Shown: piece after piece, positions 9,113 to 21,828 of the stretch
Layout of the letters: every line of letters starts with the position of its first letter
Position numbering within the stretch: the first letter of the stretch is position 1
NCBI GenBank assembly: GCA_903877095.1
Contig: CAIRCP010000191.1
Coordinates: 1 to 55,296 of the forward strand
DNA length: 55,296 nucleotides
DNA from: an uncultured Actinomycetes bacterium
Lineage (GTDB): Bacteria > Actinomycetota > Actinomycetes > Mycobacteriales > Mycobacteriaceae
Direction: 5' to 3'
Notes under the pieces: model-generated
The model's input: the letters and a program-made list of their open reading frames with translations, nothing else
Database searches by the model: none
Told to the model about the DNA's origin: nothing
Made by a program: the position numbers and the translations under genes

Positions 9113-10713
9113 CGCCGGAGGCGGCGGGGTGCGCACTGCCCTCGGAGGCGTCGGGGCGGGAAGTGTCGCCGGCGGCGTCGGGGCGGGCTCTGTCGCCGGA
9201 CACGCCAGAACTCGACCTGCGCCTGGTGCCCGGTGCGCTGACGGCATGGGCGGTTACCGCCGCGGGCATCACCTGCGGCGGCGGGTTCTGGCTGGCCACA
9301 CTCAGCGCTTTCGTCGCCCTCGGCTGGTGGGCGGGGGCCCGATGGGGCGGAGAGCGATGGCCGGTCCTGCGGACGGGCGCTGCCGCGGTCCTAGGTGCCG
9401 CGGTGGTGGGCGTCGGGTTCGGTGTGGCGGTCGGGCTGCGCAATGACGCCGCCGTCAACCACCTGCTCGCCCAGCGCGCCGGAACCACGGTGGGGGTGAC
9501 CGTCACACCGGTGGAGACTCCGCACCGGGCCGGCCCGGGACGGGTGATGTTCCGCGCGGACCTGAGCCGTGTCGACGACCGCGAAAGCAGCGGAGCCGTC
9601 ACGGTTTTCGCCGCCGGGATCGACTTCGCCGGGCTGGGACCGGGCCAACCGGCCCGGTTCCGGGCGCGGGTTTCCCGGCCGGCCCGCCGGGACCTCACGG
9701 TCGCTGTGCTCAGCCCCGTCGGGCGCCCGGTGTCGGGCCCGGCCCCCCGGCTGCAGCGCATGGCGCGGGCTATTCGCGATCGTTTCGCGGCCGCGGCCCG
9801 AGATGTGCTGCCGGTCGACCAGGCCGCGATCCTGCCGGCGCTGGCGCTCGGCGACACCTCGGCTGTTCCTGCCGCGACCGCCGCTGACTTCCGCGCGGCC
9901 GGTTTGACCCATCTGATGGCGGTTTCCGGGGCGAACGTCACGATCATCTGTGCGGCGGTGCTGCTCTCGGCACACCTAATCGGGCCCCGGCCGGCCGTCG
10001 CATTGGCAGCGCTGGCCCTGGCGGGGTTCGTCGTGGTGGTCCAGCCCAGCCCCAGTGTGCTGCGCGCGGCGGTCATGGCGGCGATCGGCTTGATGGCGGT
10101 GCTGTCCGGGCGGCGTCGGCAGGCCGTCCCGGTCCTGGCGGCCACCGTCCTGGCGCTGATACTCATCGCGCCGCAACTGTCCGTCGAACTGGGTTTCGCC
10201 TTGTCGGTGGCGGCGACTGCAGCGCTGGTGGTGATCGCGCCGGTGTGGTCACAGCGGTTGGCGGCCAGGGGGTGGCCCAAGCCGCTGTCCGACGCGCTGT
10301 GCGTCGCTCTCGCCGCGCAACTGGCTACCGCCCCGCTCATCGCGGCGATCTCCGGGACCTTCAGCCTGGTGTCGGTACTGGCGAATCTGCTTGCTGCGGT
10401 GGTTATTCCACCGATCACCGTATTCGGCACGTTGGCGGCCGCGCTCGGGTGCCTGTGGCCCCAGGCGGCCGGGTTCCTCATCCGGTTCACCGGGCCGGAG
10501 CTGTGGTGGCTGCTGCACGTCGCCCACGGGGCCGGCCGCATGCCGGGCGCGACGGTCGGGGTGCCGTCGGGCTGGGCCGGCCTACTGAGTGTGGGCGCCG
10601 CCGGCGTGGCTGCCGTGCTGATGTGGCGGTGGCGGTGGTTCCGGTTCGCTGCCGGTGGCGTGGGCTTGTGCGTCCTCGCATGGTCGGTGTCCGGGCTCGT
10701 CGGCGCCGCGTGA
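9109..10713 (+). CDS. comEC: ComEC/Rec2 competence membrane channel
   Basis: This 534-residue polytopic membrane protein has the competence-domain signature LTHLMAVSGANVTII and about ten hydrophobic segments. ComEC carries single-stranded DNA across the membrane. As in other mycobacteria, it ends without the metallo-beta-lactamase domain found in many ComEC proteins. ATG 9109 overlaps the comEA stop. The first 35 residues contain a small duplicated motif (EASGREVSP / AASGRALSP) and a coding start (ATGACGCCGGAGGCG) identical to the repeat unit before cysA. holA follows 12 bp downstream. Confidence 0.9.
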   Translation: MTPEAAGCALPSEASGREVSPAASGRALSPDTPELDLRLVPGALTAWAVTAAGITCGGGFWLATLSAFVALGWWAGARWGGERWPVLRTGAAAVLGAAVVGVGFGVAVGLRNDAAVNHLLAQRAGTTVGVTVTPVETPHRAGPGRVMFRADLSRVDDRESSGAVTVFAAGIDFAGLGPGQPARFRARVSRPARRDLTVAVLSPVGRPVSGPAPRLQRMARAIRDRFAAAARDVLPVDQAAILPALALGDTSAVPAATAADFRAAGLTHLMAVSGANVTIICAAVLLSAHLIGPRPAVALAALALAGFVVVVQPSPSVLRAAVMAAIGLMAVLSGRRRQAVPVLAATVLALILIAPQLSVELGFALSVAATAALVVIAPVWSQRLAARGWPKPLSDALCVALAAQLATAPLIAAISGTFSLVSVLANLLAAVVIPPITVFGTLAAALGCLWPQAAGFLIRFTGPELWWLLHVAHGAGRMPGATVGVPSGWAGLLSVGAAGVAAVLMWRWRWFRFAAGGVGLCVLAWSVSGLVGAA

Positions 10714-10725
10714 CACCATCGGGGA

Positions 10726-11685
10726 GTGAGCATGCAGGGGCTGCATCTGGTTCTCGGTGATGAGGACCTGCTCGTCGAGCGGGCGGTCGGTGAGATTCTG
10801 CGTACCGCCCGTGCGGCCGCCGGCAACGACGATGTGCCGGTCGACCGGTTGCGGGCCGGGGAGGTCTCGACCAACGAGCTGGCCGAACTGCTCAGCCCGT
10901 CGTTGTTCGCCGACGAACGCGTGGTGGTCCTGGAGTCGGCCGCCGAAGCCGGTAAGGACGCCGTGTCCCTTATCGCCGCGGCGGCAGCCGACCTACCGGC
11001 GGGCACCGTTCTCGTCGTCCTGCACTCTGGGGGCGGCCGGGCCAAGGCGCTCGCCGGGCAGTTACGTGACCTCGGCGCGCAGGTGCATCAATGCGCCAAG
11101 ATCGCCAAAGCCGCCGAACGCGCCGATTTCGTCCGCGCCGAATTCCGCGCCCGCAAGGTGAAGGTCGACGACGACACGGTATCCGCTCTGCTGGAAACCG
11201 TCGGATCGGATATCCGCGAGTTGGCGGCGTCGTGCTCCCAGTTGGTGGCCGACACCGGCGGCCGGGTGGATGCCGCCGCCGTCCGCCGCTACCACAGCGG
11301 TAATGCCGAGGTCACCGGCTTCGACATCGCCGACAAGGCGGTGCTCGGTGACGTTGCGGGGGCCGCGGAATCACTGCGCTGGGCGATGGCGCGCGGGGTG
11401 GCGCACGTCCTGCTCGCCGATGCCCTGGCCGAGGCGGTGCACGCCATCGCGCGGGTGGGTCCGCTCTCCGGGGACCCGTACCGTCTGGCCGGCGAGGTGG
11501 GCATGCCGCCGTGGCGGATCCAGAAAGCGCAGAAGCAAGCCCGGCGATGGTCTCGAGATCGGGTGGCGGAGGCGATCCGGCTGGTGGCCGCGCTCAACGC
11601 CGACGTGAAAGGCGCAGCAGCCGACGCCGACTACGCGCTGGAGAACACGGTGCGCAAGGTTGCCGAGCTTGCCGCTCGACGCTGA
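10726..11685 (+). CDS. holA: DNA polymerase III delta subunit
   Basis: The delta subunit of the clamp loader opens the beta sliding clamp. The 319-residue protein matches the mycobacterial delta in length, with N-terminal [16 protein letters not shown] and the C-terminal helical collar segment [28 protein letters not shown] 10726 is preceded by GGGGA; ATG 10732, two codons later, is an alternative start. It lies 12 bp after comEC, probably in the same operon, and converges on rpsT. Confidence 0.93.
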   Translation: MSMQGLHLVLGDEDLLVERAVGEILRTARAAAGNDDVPVDRLRAGEVSTNELAELLSPSLFADERVVVLESAAEAGKDAVSLIAAAAADLPAGTVLVVLHSGGGRAKALAGQLRDLGAQVHQCAKIAKAAERADFVRAEFRARKVKVDDDTVSALLETVGSDIRELAASCSQLVADTGGRVDAAAVRRYHSGNAEVTGFDIADKAVLGDVAGAAESLRWAMARGVAHVLLADALAEAVHAIARVGPLSGDPYRLAGEVGMPPWRIQKAQKQARRWSRDRVAEAIRLVAALNADVKGAAADADYALENTVRKVAELAARR

Positions 11686-11692
11686 TGGCTCG

Positions 11693-11708
11693 CGGCGACC
11701 CGTCGCCG
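11693..11708. terminator. Hairpin between convergent holA and rpsT
   Basis: CGGCGAC and GTCGCCG are perfectly complementary around a two-base centre, giving about six usable pairs. They fill the 27 bp between the stops of holA and rpsT. No U-tract is present, which is common for mycobacterial terminators, so it could serve both strands. Confidence 0.45.
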
Positions 11709-11712
11709 ACTG

Positions 11713-11973
11713 TCAGAGCTTGTTGAAGGCCTGGGCCAGCGCAGACTTCTTGTTGGCAGCCTGGTTCTTGTGAATGACGCCTTTGGTGGCGGCTTTGTCC
11801 AGCTTGCGGCTGGTGGCGGCCAGCAGCACGCCGGCCTTGTCCTTATCGCCCTCGCCGGCAGCGGCCCGGAAGGCGCGGATGGCGGTGTGCAGCGAAGACT
11901 TCACCGACTTGTTCCGCAGTCGGCGGCGCTCGTTGGTGAGATTGCGCTTCTTCTGCGACTTGATGTTGGCCAC
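11713..11973 (-). CDS. rpsT: 30S ribosomal protein S20
   Basis: This 86-residue basic protein begins (M)[17 protein letters not shown] and ends [21 protein letters not shown], unmistakably S20, which binds 16S rRNA at the bottom of the small subunit. The start is GTG at 11973-11971, since family homology begins there and a GAAGGA ribosome binding site lies about 8 nt upstream. A longer frame reaching 11994 is not supported. Confidence 0.96.
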   Translation of the reverse strand: MANIKSQKKRNLTNERRRLRNKSVKSSLHTAIRAFRAAAGEGDKDKAGVLLAATSRKLDKAATKGVIHKNQAANKKSALAQAFNKL

Positions 11974-12162
11974 GCGTTTATATCCTTCACCCAAAGCTTG
12001 GTTGTCGTGGGCCGGGACCTGGATCTCCCGGAACGGTCAGCAAGAGACTCAGGCGGACCCGGCCCTCGCGGTGCCCTGCGACGATACCAGTACGGGCGGC
12101 TCAGTCCCAAAGTGAAGCCGCTCCGCCTGCGAAAACAGTCGAATTGATGCAACATATGACGC

Positions 12163-13838
<1,676 letters not shown>

Positions 13839-13839
<1 letters not shown>

Positions 13840-14819
13840 TGCTGGCACGCAACGCCGTAGCGCTCTACTGGATCGGCCGTTACGTCGAGCGGGCCGACGA
13901 CACCGCCCGGATTCTCGACGTCACGGTCCACCAACTGCTGGAGGACTCCAGCGTCGACCCCGACCAAGCCTCACGAATCCTGTTGGAGGTCTTGGGAATC
14001 GAGCCGCCCAGGCATCGCCTGGACATGTGGGCGCTGACCGACCTGGTCGCGTTCAGCCGCGATCTGACCAGCGGCTGTTCGATCGTCGACGCGATCACTG
14101 CCGCCCGGGAGAACGCCCGATCGGCGCGCGAGGTGATCTCCGGAGACATGTGGGAGTGTCTGAACACCACCTACAACGCCCTCGGTGAGCGGGAGCGTGC
14201 GGCACGGCGTCTGGGACCGCACGAGTTCTTCACGTTCATCGAGGGGCGTGCCGCCATGTTCGCCGGTCTGTCCGATTCCACTCTGTCGCGCGACGACGGG
14301 TACCGCTTCCTCGTCCTCGGGCGGGCGCTGGAACGGGTCGACATGACGGTGCGATTGCTGTTGTCCCGGGTGGGTGACAGCGCTTCGTCGCCGACCTGGG
14401 TCAGCGTGCTGCGCGCTGCCGGCGCACACGACACCTACCTTCGAACGCACCGCGGCGTCCTGGACGCCAACCGGGTCGTCGAATTCATGTTGCTGGACCG
14501 GCAGTTTCCGCGGTCGGTGTTCTACTCGCTCAAACTCGCCGAACACAGCCTCGACGAATTGATGCGGGGCCTCAACGACGGGGCCGGCGCCGAGGCGCGC
14601 CGGGTGCTCGGCCGGGCCCGCAGTGAGCTCGAGTTCGTCCGGCCCGGGGCACTGCTCGATTCGCTGGAGATCCGGTTGGCGGGTCTGCAGACAACGTGCG
14701 TGGAGGTAGGAGAAGCGTTGGCGCTCAGATATTTCCGTCTCGCACCGTCGGTGGAATGGACAGATGCCGGCCGCTTCGGCGCGTTGTCGGTCGCCGACGG
14801 ACTGGAGGGCGGGTCCTGA
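13839..14819 (+). CDS. Alpha-E domain protein
   Basis: This 326-residue all-helical protein of the alpha-E family (Rv2410c type) begins MLARNAVALYWIGRYVERADDTAR, the family signature. Its function is unknown. It is nearly always encoded between a circularly permuted ATP-grasp protein and a transglutaminase-like protein, as here. The ATG shares one base with the upstream stop (TGATG), and its own stop shares a base with the next ATG, so the three are one translational unit. Confidence 0.87.
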
Positions 14820-15658
14820 TGTGGCGGATGCGGGTCGTCCACGCAACCGGGTACGCCTACAAGGGTCCGGTCATCTCGTCGTACAACGAGGCCCGTCTGA
14901 CCCCGCGGTCGGACTCCCGGCAGAACGTCATCATCAACAGGGTCGAGACCGCACCGGCCACCCGATCCTATCGCTACGTGGACTACTGGGGAACCGCGGT
15001 CACCGCGTTCGACCTCCACGCCCCGCACACCGAACTGGAGGTCACCTCCTCGTCGGTGGTCGAAACCGAGAGGCCCGAACCGCACACCGGCGTTGTCAGC
15101 TGGGAGCACCTGCAGTCCTACGCCGTGCTGGACCGATACCACGAGGTGCTCATCCGCACCCCGTACACCCCGGCCGACAAGCGCACCGACCGGGTTGCCC
15201 GCCAGATCGCCAAGGGCTGCGATCCCCAGCAGGCCGTACTGGCTGCGGTCGACTGGGTCCGAAGCGAACTGCAGTACGTTCCCGGCAGCACCGGGGTGCA
15301 CTCCTCGGGCCTGGACGCACTGCAGGAGGGCAAAGGAGTGTGCCAGGACTTCGCCCATCTGTCGCTTATTCTGCTGCGTTCCATGGGGATTCCGGCCCGC
15401 TACGTGTCGGGGTATCTACATCCCCAAGCTGATGCCGTCATCGGGGAGTCCGTCGAGGGCGAGAGCCACGCCTGGATCCAGGCGTGGACCGGGGGCTGGT
15501 GGAACTACGATCCCACCAACGACACCGAGATCAACGAGCAATACATCAGCGTCGGCTTCGGGCGCTGCTACTCGGATGTGACGCCGCTGAAGGGCATCTA
15601 CCTGGGCCGCGGCTCCAGCGATCTCGATGTCGTCGTCGAAATGACCAGGCTCGCTTAA
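14819..15658 (+). CDS. Transglutaminase-like cysteine protease/amidase
   Basis: This 279-residue protein has an N-terminal beta domain and a transglutaminase core. The catalytic triad can be read as Cys175 (GVCQDFAHL), His217 (ESHAWIQAW) and Asp231 (NYDPTND). These bacterial proteins are predicted to cleave or form isopeptide bonds; with the ATP-grasp and alpha-E partners it may remove or process the tag the ligase adds. The start at 14819 gives exactly the length I recall for Rv2409c. It converges on the downstream hydrolase gene. Confidence 0.88.
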   Translation: MWRMRVVHATGYAYKGPVISSYNEARLTPRSDSRQNVIINRVETAPATRSYRYVDYWGTAVTAFDLHAPHTELEVTSSSVVETERPEPHTGVVSWEHLQSYAVLDRYHEVLIRTPYTPADKRTDRVARQIAKGCDPQQAVLAAVDWVRSELQYVPGSTGVHSSGLDALQEGKGVCQDFAHLSLILLRSMGIPARYVSGYLHPQADAVIGESVEGESHAWIQAWTGGWWNYDPTNDTEINEQYISVGFGRCYSDVTPLKGIYLGRGSSDLDVVVEMTRLA

Positions 15659-15677
15659 GGGTTTCCTCGCGAAGGCG

Positions 15678-16661
15678 TCAGCCCACCGAGACTCGCAGCA
15701 GGTCGTTGCCGAGTTCCACCCGGCCGGCGAACTCGGTTGCCGCCAGGGCTCGCCACTGATCCTCCTGCCCGGGCACCAGTGGCGGCACGTAGTGCGTCAG
15801 CACCAGGGTTTCCACCCCGGCGCGGGCGGCGGTTGCGGCTGCCTGCTCCACCGACGAGTGGTAGTCCAAGATGTCCAGGAGTCGCTGGGAGGGTGACCGC
15901 TCCACCATGTCCTTACGGATCGCGGTGTGCACCAGTGCGTTTGCGCCGCGGGCCAACTCGTCCAGCGTGGCGCAGGGCACCGTATCGCCGGCCAGCACCA
16001 CCGACGCGCCGTCGTGCTCGATGCGAAAGGCGATGGTCGGCTCGACCGGACGGTGATCGGTCGGCGCGACAGAGATCGTCACCCCGCCGGGATTGATCCC
16101 CGAGTCGCTGCGCTCCTGCCCGCCGGGATTGATCCCCGAGTCGCTGCGCTCCTGCCCGCCGGGATTGATCCCCGAGTCGCTGCGCTCCTGCCCGCCGGGA
16201 TTGATCCCCGAGTCGCTGCGCTCCTGCCCGCCGGGACTGATCCCCGAGTCCCACACCGTCCCCTCGGTGTACTCATGCACCTGAACCGAAGGCGGCTCGG
16301 TGATGTCGGCGTGGTGGGCGATCCGGTAGGAGATGTCGGGCGCCAGTGCCGCCAGGGTTGCGTCAACGACGGCTCTGGTGCCGGGCGGTCCGATGATCGT
16401 CAGCGGCGTGGGGACGAAGGTGGTCACCCAGCGGGTCGTGATGACGTCGGAAAGATCGGTGATGTGGTCGCTGTGCAGATGGGTCAGCAGCAGCGCGGTC
16501 AGGTTGGCGGCGCCGACCCCGGCCGCCGCTGCCCGCATGAGCACCCCGCGCCCGCAGTCGACCAGAAAAGCCTGCCCGCCGGCCGTCACCAAGGTTGACG
16601 GACCGGCCCGGTTCGGGTCGACCATCGGACTTCCAGTACCCAGAAGGGTGATCTCGATCAT
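15678..16661 (-). CDS. Metallo-beta-lactamase-fold hydrolase (RNase Z-like) with repeat insertion
   Basis: This 327-residue protein has the metal motif HLHSDH at residues 61-66 and later ligands in PTDHRPV, LAGDT and LTHYVP, as in the RNase Z / Rv2407 family. The family is about 270 residues long. The excess is a run at about residues 137-191 made of a 12-residue unit, [12 protein letters not shown], encoded by 36-bp DNA repeats. Outside this run the protein looks complete, so the repeats probably form a flexible loop between the two metal-binding halves. Function as a tRNA 3' nuclease or another phosphodiesterase is inferred from the fold only. Confidence 0.82.
   Translation of the reverse strand: MIEITLLGTGSPMVDPNRAGPSTLVTAGGQAFLVDCGRGVLMRAAAAGVGAANLTALLLTHLHSDHITDLSDVITTRWVTTFVPTPLTIIGPPGTRAVVDATLAALAPDISYRIAHHADITEPPSVQVHEYTEGTVWDSGISPGGQERSDSGINPGGQERSDSGINPGGQERSDSGINPGGQERSDSGINPGGVTISVAPTDHRPVEPTIAFRIEHDGASVVLAGDTVPCATLDELARGANALVHTAIRKDMVERSPSQRLLDILDYHSSVEQAAATAARAGVETLVLTHYVPPLVPGQEDQWRALAATEFAGRVELGNDLLRVSVG
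16089..16251. repeat. 36-bp in-frame tandem repeat (VNTR-like)
   Basis: Four near-identical 36-bp units start at 16089, 16125, 16161 and 16197, followed by a partial, diverged fifth from 16233. The unit begins GGGATTGATCCCCGAGTCGC on the plus strand. Length is a multiple of three, so the reading frame of the hydrolase is kept. It resembles variable-number repeats of mycobacteria and may be polymorphic among strains. Confidence 0.9.
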
Positions 16662-16736
16662 GGCGTCATTCCTACTCGCCTGTGGGTGATGAGGTTTGAC
16701 TGACCCGTGTGACAGCTGCGAATCGGCTGCATGAAT

Positions 16737-16752
16737 TAATTCTTAAGAATTA
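16737..16752. promoter_or_regulatory. Perfect 16-bp AT-rich palindrome (candidate operator)
   Basis: TAATTCTTAAGAATTA is a perfect palindrome in the 191-bp divergent space between the hydrolase gene and the first DUF2382 gene. Such an AT-rich block is striking in DNA of this composition and has the form of a dimeric repressor site (MarR/TetR type). No regulator gene is adjacent. I see no convincing -10 or -35 pair around it. Confidence 0.45.
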
Positions 16753-16852
16753 GCCAATCGGACGAATGGGTTGCGCCCCAGGGTGCATTCTTTACGCCAG
16801 CAGACCCTCAGAGGCGAAGGTCGGCAGTCGAGACGCGGAGACCTAGACCCAA

Positions 16853-17449
16853 GTGTCACAAGCAGACAGCGGCAAACCCCGGACGACGAGACGGGCGAAT
16901 CCCGAAGGTTCGGAACCCGAGACGACGAATAGCCGCGGCGCAACATCGTCGTTAGCGGAGCAAATCACTGGCGAAGTTCTTGACGAGGCTGTTCTCCGTC
17001 TTGCCGAGGAGCGGCTGAGCGTCGAGAAGCGGGTCGTCGAGACCGGCCGGGTGCGAGTGCGCCGCACCACCACCGAGAAGGTCCAGAAGGTCAACGTTCC
17101 GCTGAGCAGCGACACCTACGAGGTCACGCGTGTGCCCATCGGCAAAGAGGTCAAGACAACCCCGGCCGTGCGCGAGACCCGAACCGAGATCATCATTCCG
17201 GTCGTCGAAGAGGTGCTCGTCGTCGAACGACGACTCGTCCTTCGAGAAGAACTCCACATCCGCAAGGTGCGTTCGGTCGAACGCCATACCGAGGAGTTCA
17301 CTCTCCGGGTGCAGGAAGCCACCGTCGACCGGGTGGCGCCACAGAATTCAGACGCCGGCTCCCCTCGGTCCGCGCGCTCTGAACGACCGTCCACCACCGG
17401 ACGGTCCGCCAAACAACCAGCCCAACCAAGGAAAAGAAGGAGCCAATAG
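16853..17449 (+). CDS. DUF2382 (YsnF/AvaK-type) protein
   Basis: This 198-residue protein has a DUF2382 domain at about residues 45-155, rich in alternating Val, Glu and Arg. DUF2382 (YsnF/AvaK) proteins are associated with general stress in Gram-positive and cyanobacterial genomes; the biochemical role is unknown. The N- and C-terminal ends are hydrophilic and low in complexity, with a basic tail. No signal peptide or membrane segment is seen. GTG 16853 is the likely start. A second DUF2382 gene overlaps its stop by one base. Confidence 0.75.
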   Translation: MSQADSGKPRTTRRANPEGSEPETTNSRGATSSLAEQITGEVLDEAVLRLAEERLSVEKRVVETGRVRVRRTTTEKVQKVNVPLSSDTYEVTRVPIGKEVKTTPAVRETRTEIIIPVVEEVLVVERRLVLREELHIRKVRSVERHTEEFTLRVQEATVDRVAPQNSDAGSPRSARSERPSTTGRSAKQPAQPRKRRSQ

Positions 17450-18204
17450 TGAGTGCACATGAGGTCGTCGTGCTGTTCGACACGGTTGACGCCAGCCGTC
17501 GTGCCGAGAAGGCCCTCGAGGCCGCCGGTTTCGCCGACCCGGACGTGAACACCCTCGACGCCGCGGCCGTTGCGAAGAACGCGGGTAAGGCCAACAACGG
17601 TCCGGGTCTGTGGCGTCGGCTGTTCGGCCAGGAGGTCAAGCTGTACGAGGGCGCTGCGTACGACAAGGCTCTGGCCAAGGGTGGCGCCATCTTGACCGTC
17701 CGGATCAAGAATGACGCCGAGGCCGAGAAGGCCGAGGAGATCCTGGCCCAGCACAACCCGGTCGACCTGGAGGCTCGCGGTGCGGGGATCGTGGCCGAGC
17801 ACAAGGCCCTCGGTGACGTCAAGGAATCGGTGCTGCGTCTGGCCGAGGAGCAGCTCGAGGTCGGCAAGCGCACCGTGGCCGCCGGCAAGACCCGGGTCCG
17901 TCGCTACGTGACCGAGCGTGAGGTGCAGGAGAAGGTCAACCTGACCGAGGTGCACGCCGAGGTGCTGCGCAAGGCCGTCGACCAGGAGGTCGGTGACGAC
18001 TGGGACTGGAGCGACTCCACCATCGAGGTCATCGAGACCCGCGAGGAGGCCGTGGTCAGCAAGACCGCCCACGTCGCCGAGGAGATCCGTCTGCAGACCG
18101 AGGAGACCGAGCGCACCGAGACCATCACGGAGACGGTGCGCAAGCAGGAAGCCGAGATCGAGCACCTCGACGAAGACGGCAAGGTCATCAAGGATCACAA
18201 GTAA
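17449..18204 (+). CDS. DUF2382 stress protein with YflT-like N-terminal domain
   Basis: This 251-residue protein has an N-terminal domain (VVLFDTVDASRRAEKALEAAGF) like general stress protein 17M/YflT, followed by a DUF2382 domain at about 120-230. It is strongly acidic with many Glu-rich helices. GTG 17449 begins inside the TAG of the previous gene, and a clear AAGGAG Shine-Dalgarno sequence lies 6-11 nt upstream. The two genes are therefore cotranscribed and the second is well translated. A strong hairpin terminator follows. Stress induction is inferred from the family. Confidence 0.78.
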   Translation: MSAHEVVVLFDTVDASRRAEKALEAAGFADPDVNTLDAAAVAKNAGKANNGPGLWRRLFGQEVKLYEGAAYDKALAKGGAILTVRIKNDAEAEKAEEILAQHNPVDLEARGAGIVAEHKALGDVKESVLRLAEEQLEVGKRTVAAGKTRVRRYVTEREVQEKVNLTEVHAEVLRKAVDQEVGDDWDWSDSTIEVIETREEAVVSKTAHVAEEIRLQTEETERTETITETVRKQEAEIEHLDEDGKVIKDHK

Positions 18205-18221
18205 CCCGTAGCTCGAAAACG

Positions 18222-18249
18222 GTGGCCGCCCCCACACGGGGGCGGCCAC
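18222..18249 (+). terminator. Strong hairpin terminator after the DUF2382 pair
   Basis: A perfect 12-bp GC-rich stem (GTGGCCGCCCCC / GGGGGCGGCCAC) with an ACAC loop begins 17 bp after the stop. No U-run follows. It also faces the convergent PemK-fold gene. Confidence 0.8.
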
Positions 18250-18288
18250 TGTCGTTCACGGGTCTATCGGTGCCAAAGGCTTCGCCGA

Positions 18289-18909
18289 TCAGCGCCAGGA
18301 GTACTCGGTGCGCAGCCTCGTCGCGACCACCTCGAAGGTGATCCGGTCCACGATCGCGCCTTCCCGGCGGATGCTCTCCTCGGGCACGTCGAGCACCCGA
18401 TCAAGCCGCACCCAGCTCGGCCGGCCCTCGTGGTCCCAGCTGCCCGAGCCGATGTGCACCCAGCGCGGGTCGTGGGTGTGATGGGCCTGGCTGGACAGCA
18501 TCAGGCCCAGTAAGGTCTGCCGGTCGCGGCCCACCACCAGCACCGGACGGTCCTTGCCTCTGGTCGGGTCGTCCTCGTAGACCACCCAGGTCCAGACGAT
18601 CTCGCCGGGGTCGGCCCGGCCGTCGAGATCGGGTGAGTAGACCACCCGGCGGGCCCGGTGCGCGGTCGGGACGCTGTCTCTGGTGACCGGGCGCCCGGCC
18701 TTGATGGCCTTGGGCGGCGGTGGCGGCATCGCTGTGGCCACCAGCGCTTCGATGCCCAGCCGGAGTCCCTGCTGAAGCCCGTTCTGGATGGTGCGCTGAA
18801 CCGCCTGCTGCATCTCCGCGGGATGCTGCAACTGACGGATGACCTTCGGTGCCTCGTTGAACACGAGGTGCTCCGCGAACCGCTGGAACGTCCTCCACTG
18901 CGACGCCAT
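18289..18909 (-). CDS. PemK/MazF-fold protein (Rv2405-like position)
   Basis: This 206-residue protein has an N-terminal helical half and a C-terminal PemK/MazF-like beta-barrel domain, recognised from GEIVWTWVVYEDDPTRGKDR followed by PVLVVG. MazF-fold toxins cleave RNA, but here the domain is embedded in a longer protein and no antitoxin gene is adjacent, so a housekeeping or orphan role is equally possible. ATG 18909 is chosen because TATGCT (minus strand, 18922-18917) lies 7 nt upstream, fitting a leaderless transcript. It is divergent from lepA. Confidence 0.7.
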   Translation of the reverse strand: MASQWRTFQRFAEHLVFNEAPKVIRQLQHPAEMQQAVQRTIQNGLQQGLRLGIEALVATAMPPPPPKAIKAGRPVTRDSVPTAHRARRVVYSPDLDGRADPGEIVWTWVVYEDDPTRGKDRPVLVVGRDRQTLLGLMLSSQAHHTHDPRWVHIGSGSWDHEGRPSWVRLDRVLDVPEESIRREGAIVDRITFEVVATRLRTEYSWR

Positions 18910-18986
18910 TCTGATGAGCATAGGCGAGTCCACCCGGAGGATGCGCGCCGCGATTGTGTCCGGCCGGGCCGGGGTCGATAGGCTGG

Positions 18987-20885
<1,899 letters not shown>

Positions 20886-20890
20886 GGGCC

Positions 20891-21637
20891 ATTACTCACG
20901 ACTATCCGGTCGTTCGGGGGCTATGCGCACGAATTGCCGTTGTCGCGCTGAATGCTGCTCTGCTGGGGGCCTGTTCGGTCAGCGTCGACGGAACTGCGGA
21001 GCGACGGCCGTCGGCTCCGCTGAACCAGGTGTTGCCCACAGCCGATCAGGTTGCCGAGGCGGTAGGCAATCCGCTCGACCCGACCCGTCCGCCAGCTGTC
21101 GGCGCAATTGACCTGTTGCCCAACGGCATTCGGGACAGCAGCGATGTCGCGCCGCTGGACTGTCTGGGTGCGGCGACTCCGCTGATGCGAGTGGTGTACG
21201 AGAAGGGTGACGTGCGCGAGGTGGCGTTGCAGGACTTCGCCCGCTACGGCGAGGGCCTGACCGTGTCCAGCGTCCACGCCGGCGTGGTGCGCTTCGGCTC
21301 CAACGCCGAAGCCGCCCGGATGTTCGCCGCGTTCGCCGCCCAGTGGGCCGCGTGCGACGGCACCACGGTGCGGATCCGCGTCACCGGCACCTCCGATCTG
21401 AAGTGGAACGTCACCGACGTCCGGTCCGATGGCGCCGTCCTGTCCGGCACCGTGCTGACCGGCGAAAGCCGGGACCAGCCGGCGTTTCCCACCGAGCACG
21501 CGCTCGGGCTGGTCGACGCCTGCATCGTCGAGACCGACGTCGCCGTCACCGACATGCTCCCGGGCCGTCGGGTCGCCACCACCCGCTCGGTGGACCTGGT
21601 CCAGCAGATGATGGACAACTCCCGACACGCCGGCTGA
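20891..21637 (+). pseudogene. lppR: LppR-like lipoprotein, start codon out of frame
   Basis: The frame contains a lipobox, ALLGAC, with its cysteine codon at 20972-20974, followed by a PknH-like extracellular sensor domain of about 215 residues. That is the layout of LppR, whose gene follows lepA in M. tuberculosis. No ATG, GTG or TTG is in frame between the previous in-frame stop (20858-20860) and the lipobox. ATG 20923 is one base out of frame; removing one base after it would give a normal lipoprotein signal peptide (MARIAVVALNAALLGAC). Either a one-base frameshift has occurred, the assembly is wrong, or ATT 20891 is used. The GTG at 21029 would make a protein without export signal. Confidence 0.6.
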
Positions 21638-21769
21638 GGTCAGCCCGGGGTCCTTCCGGTCTGATGAACGGATGACTCCAAGTATTCCCGGTAGCAGATC
21701 ACTTGGCGAAGACCGGCAATGTCAGACTCCTGCTATTTTTTCCGATTAACCAGTGGCATCACTTCGGGA

Positions 21770-21775
21770 TATCCT
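21770..21775 (+). promoter_or_regulatory. Candidate -10 element for the FAD oxidoreductase gene
   Basis: TATCCT (TANNNT) lies in an AT-richer part of the 228-bp gap between the lppR-like gene and the flavoprotein. It would give a 5' leader of about 85 nt. Confidence 0.35.
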
Positions 21776-21828
21776 GTGCGCAGATAGGGGTGCTCACAAA
21801 CTGGCATTGGGGACTTTCCCGATCCGCC

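Noticed and set aside
16089..16251. Regular 36-bp repeats as a CRISPR array
   Set aside because: The units are contiguous with no spacers and code in frame for a protein loop.
20923..21111. Frame from ATG 20923 with Cys-Cys codons as a third cysteine leader ORF
   Set aside because: It runs for over 60 codons inside the lppR-like coding region and is better explained as the displaced start of that gene.
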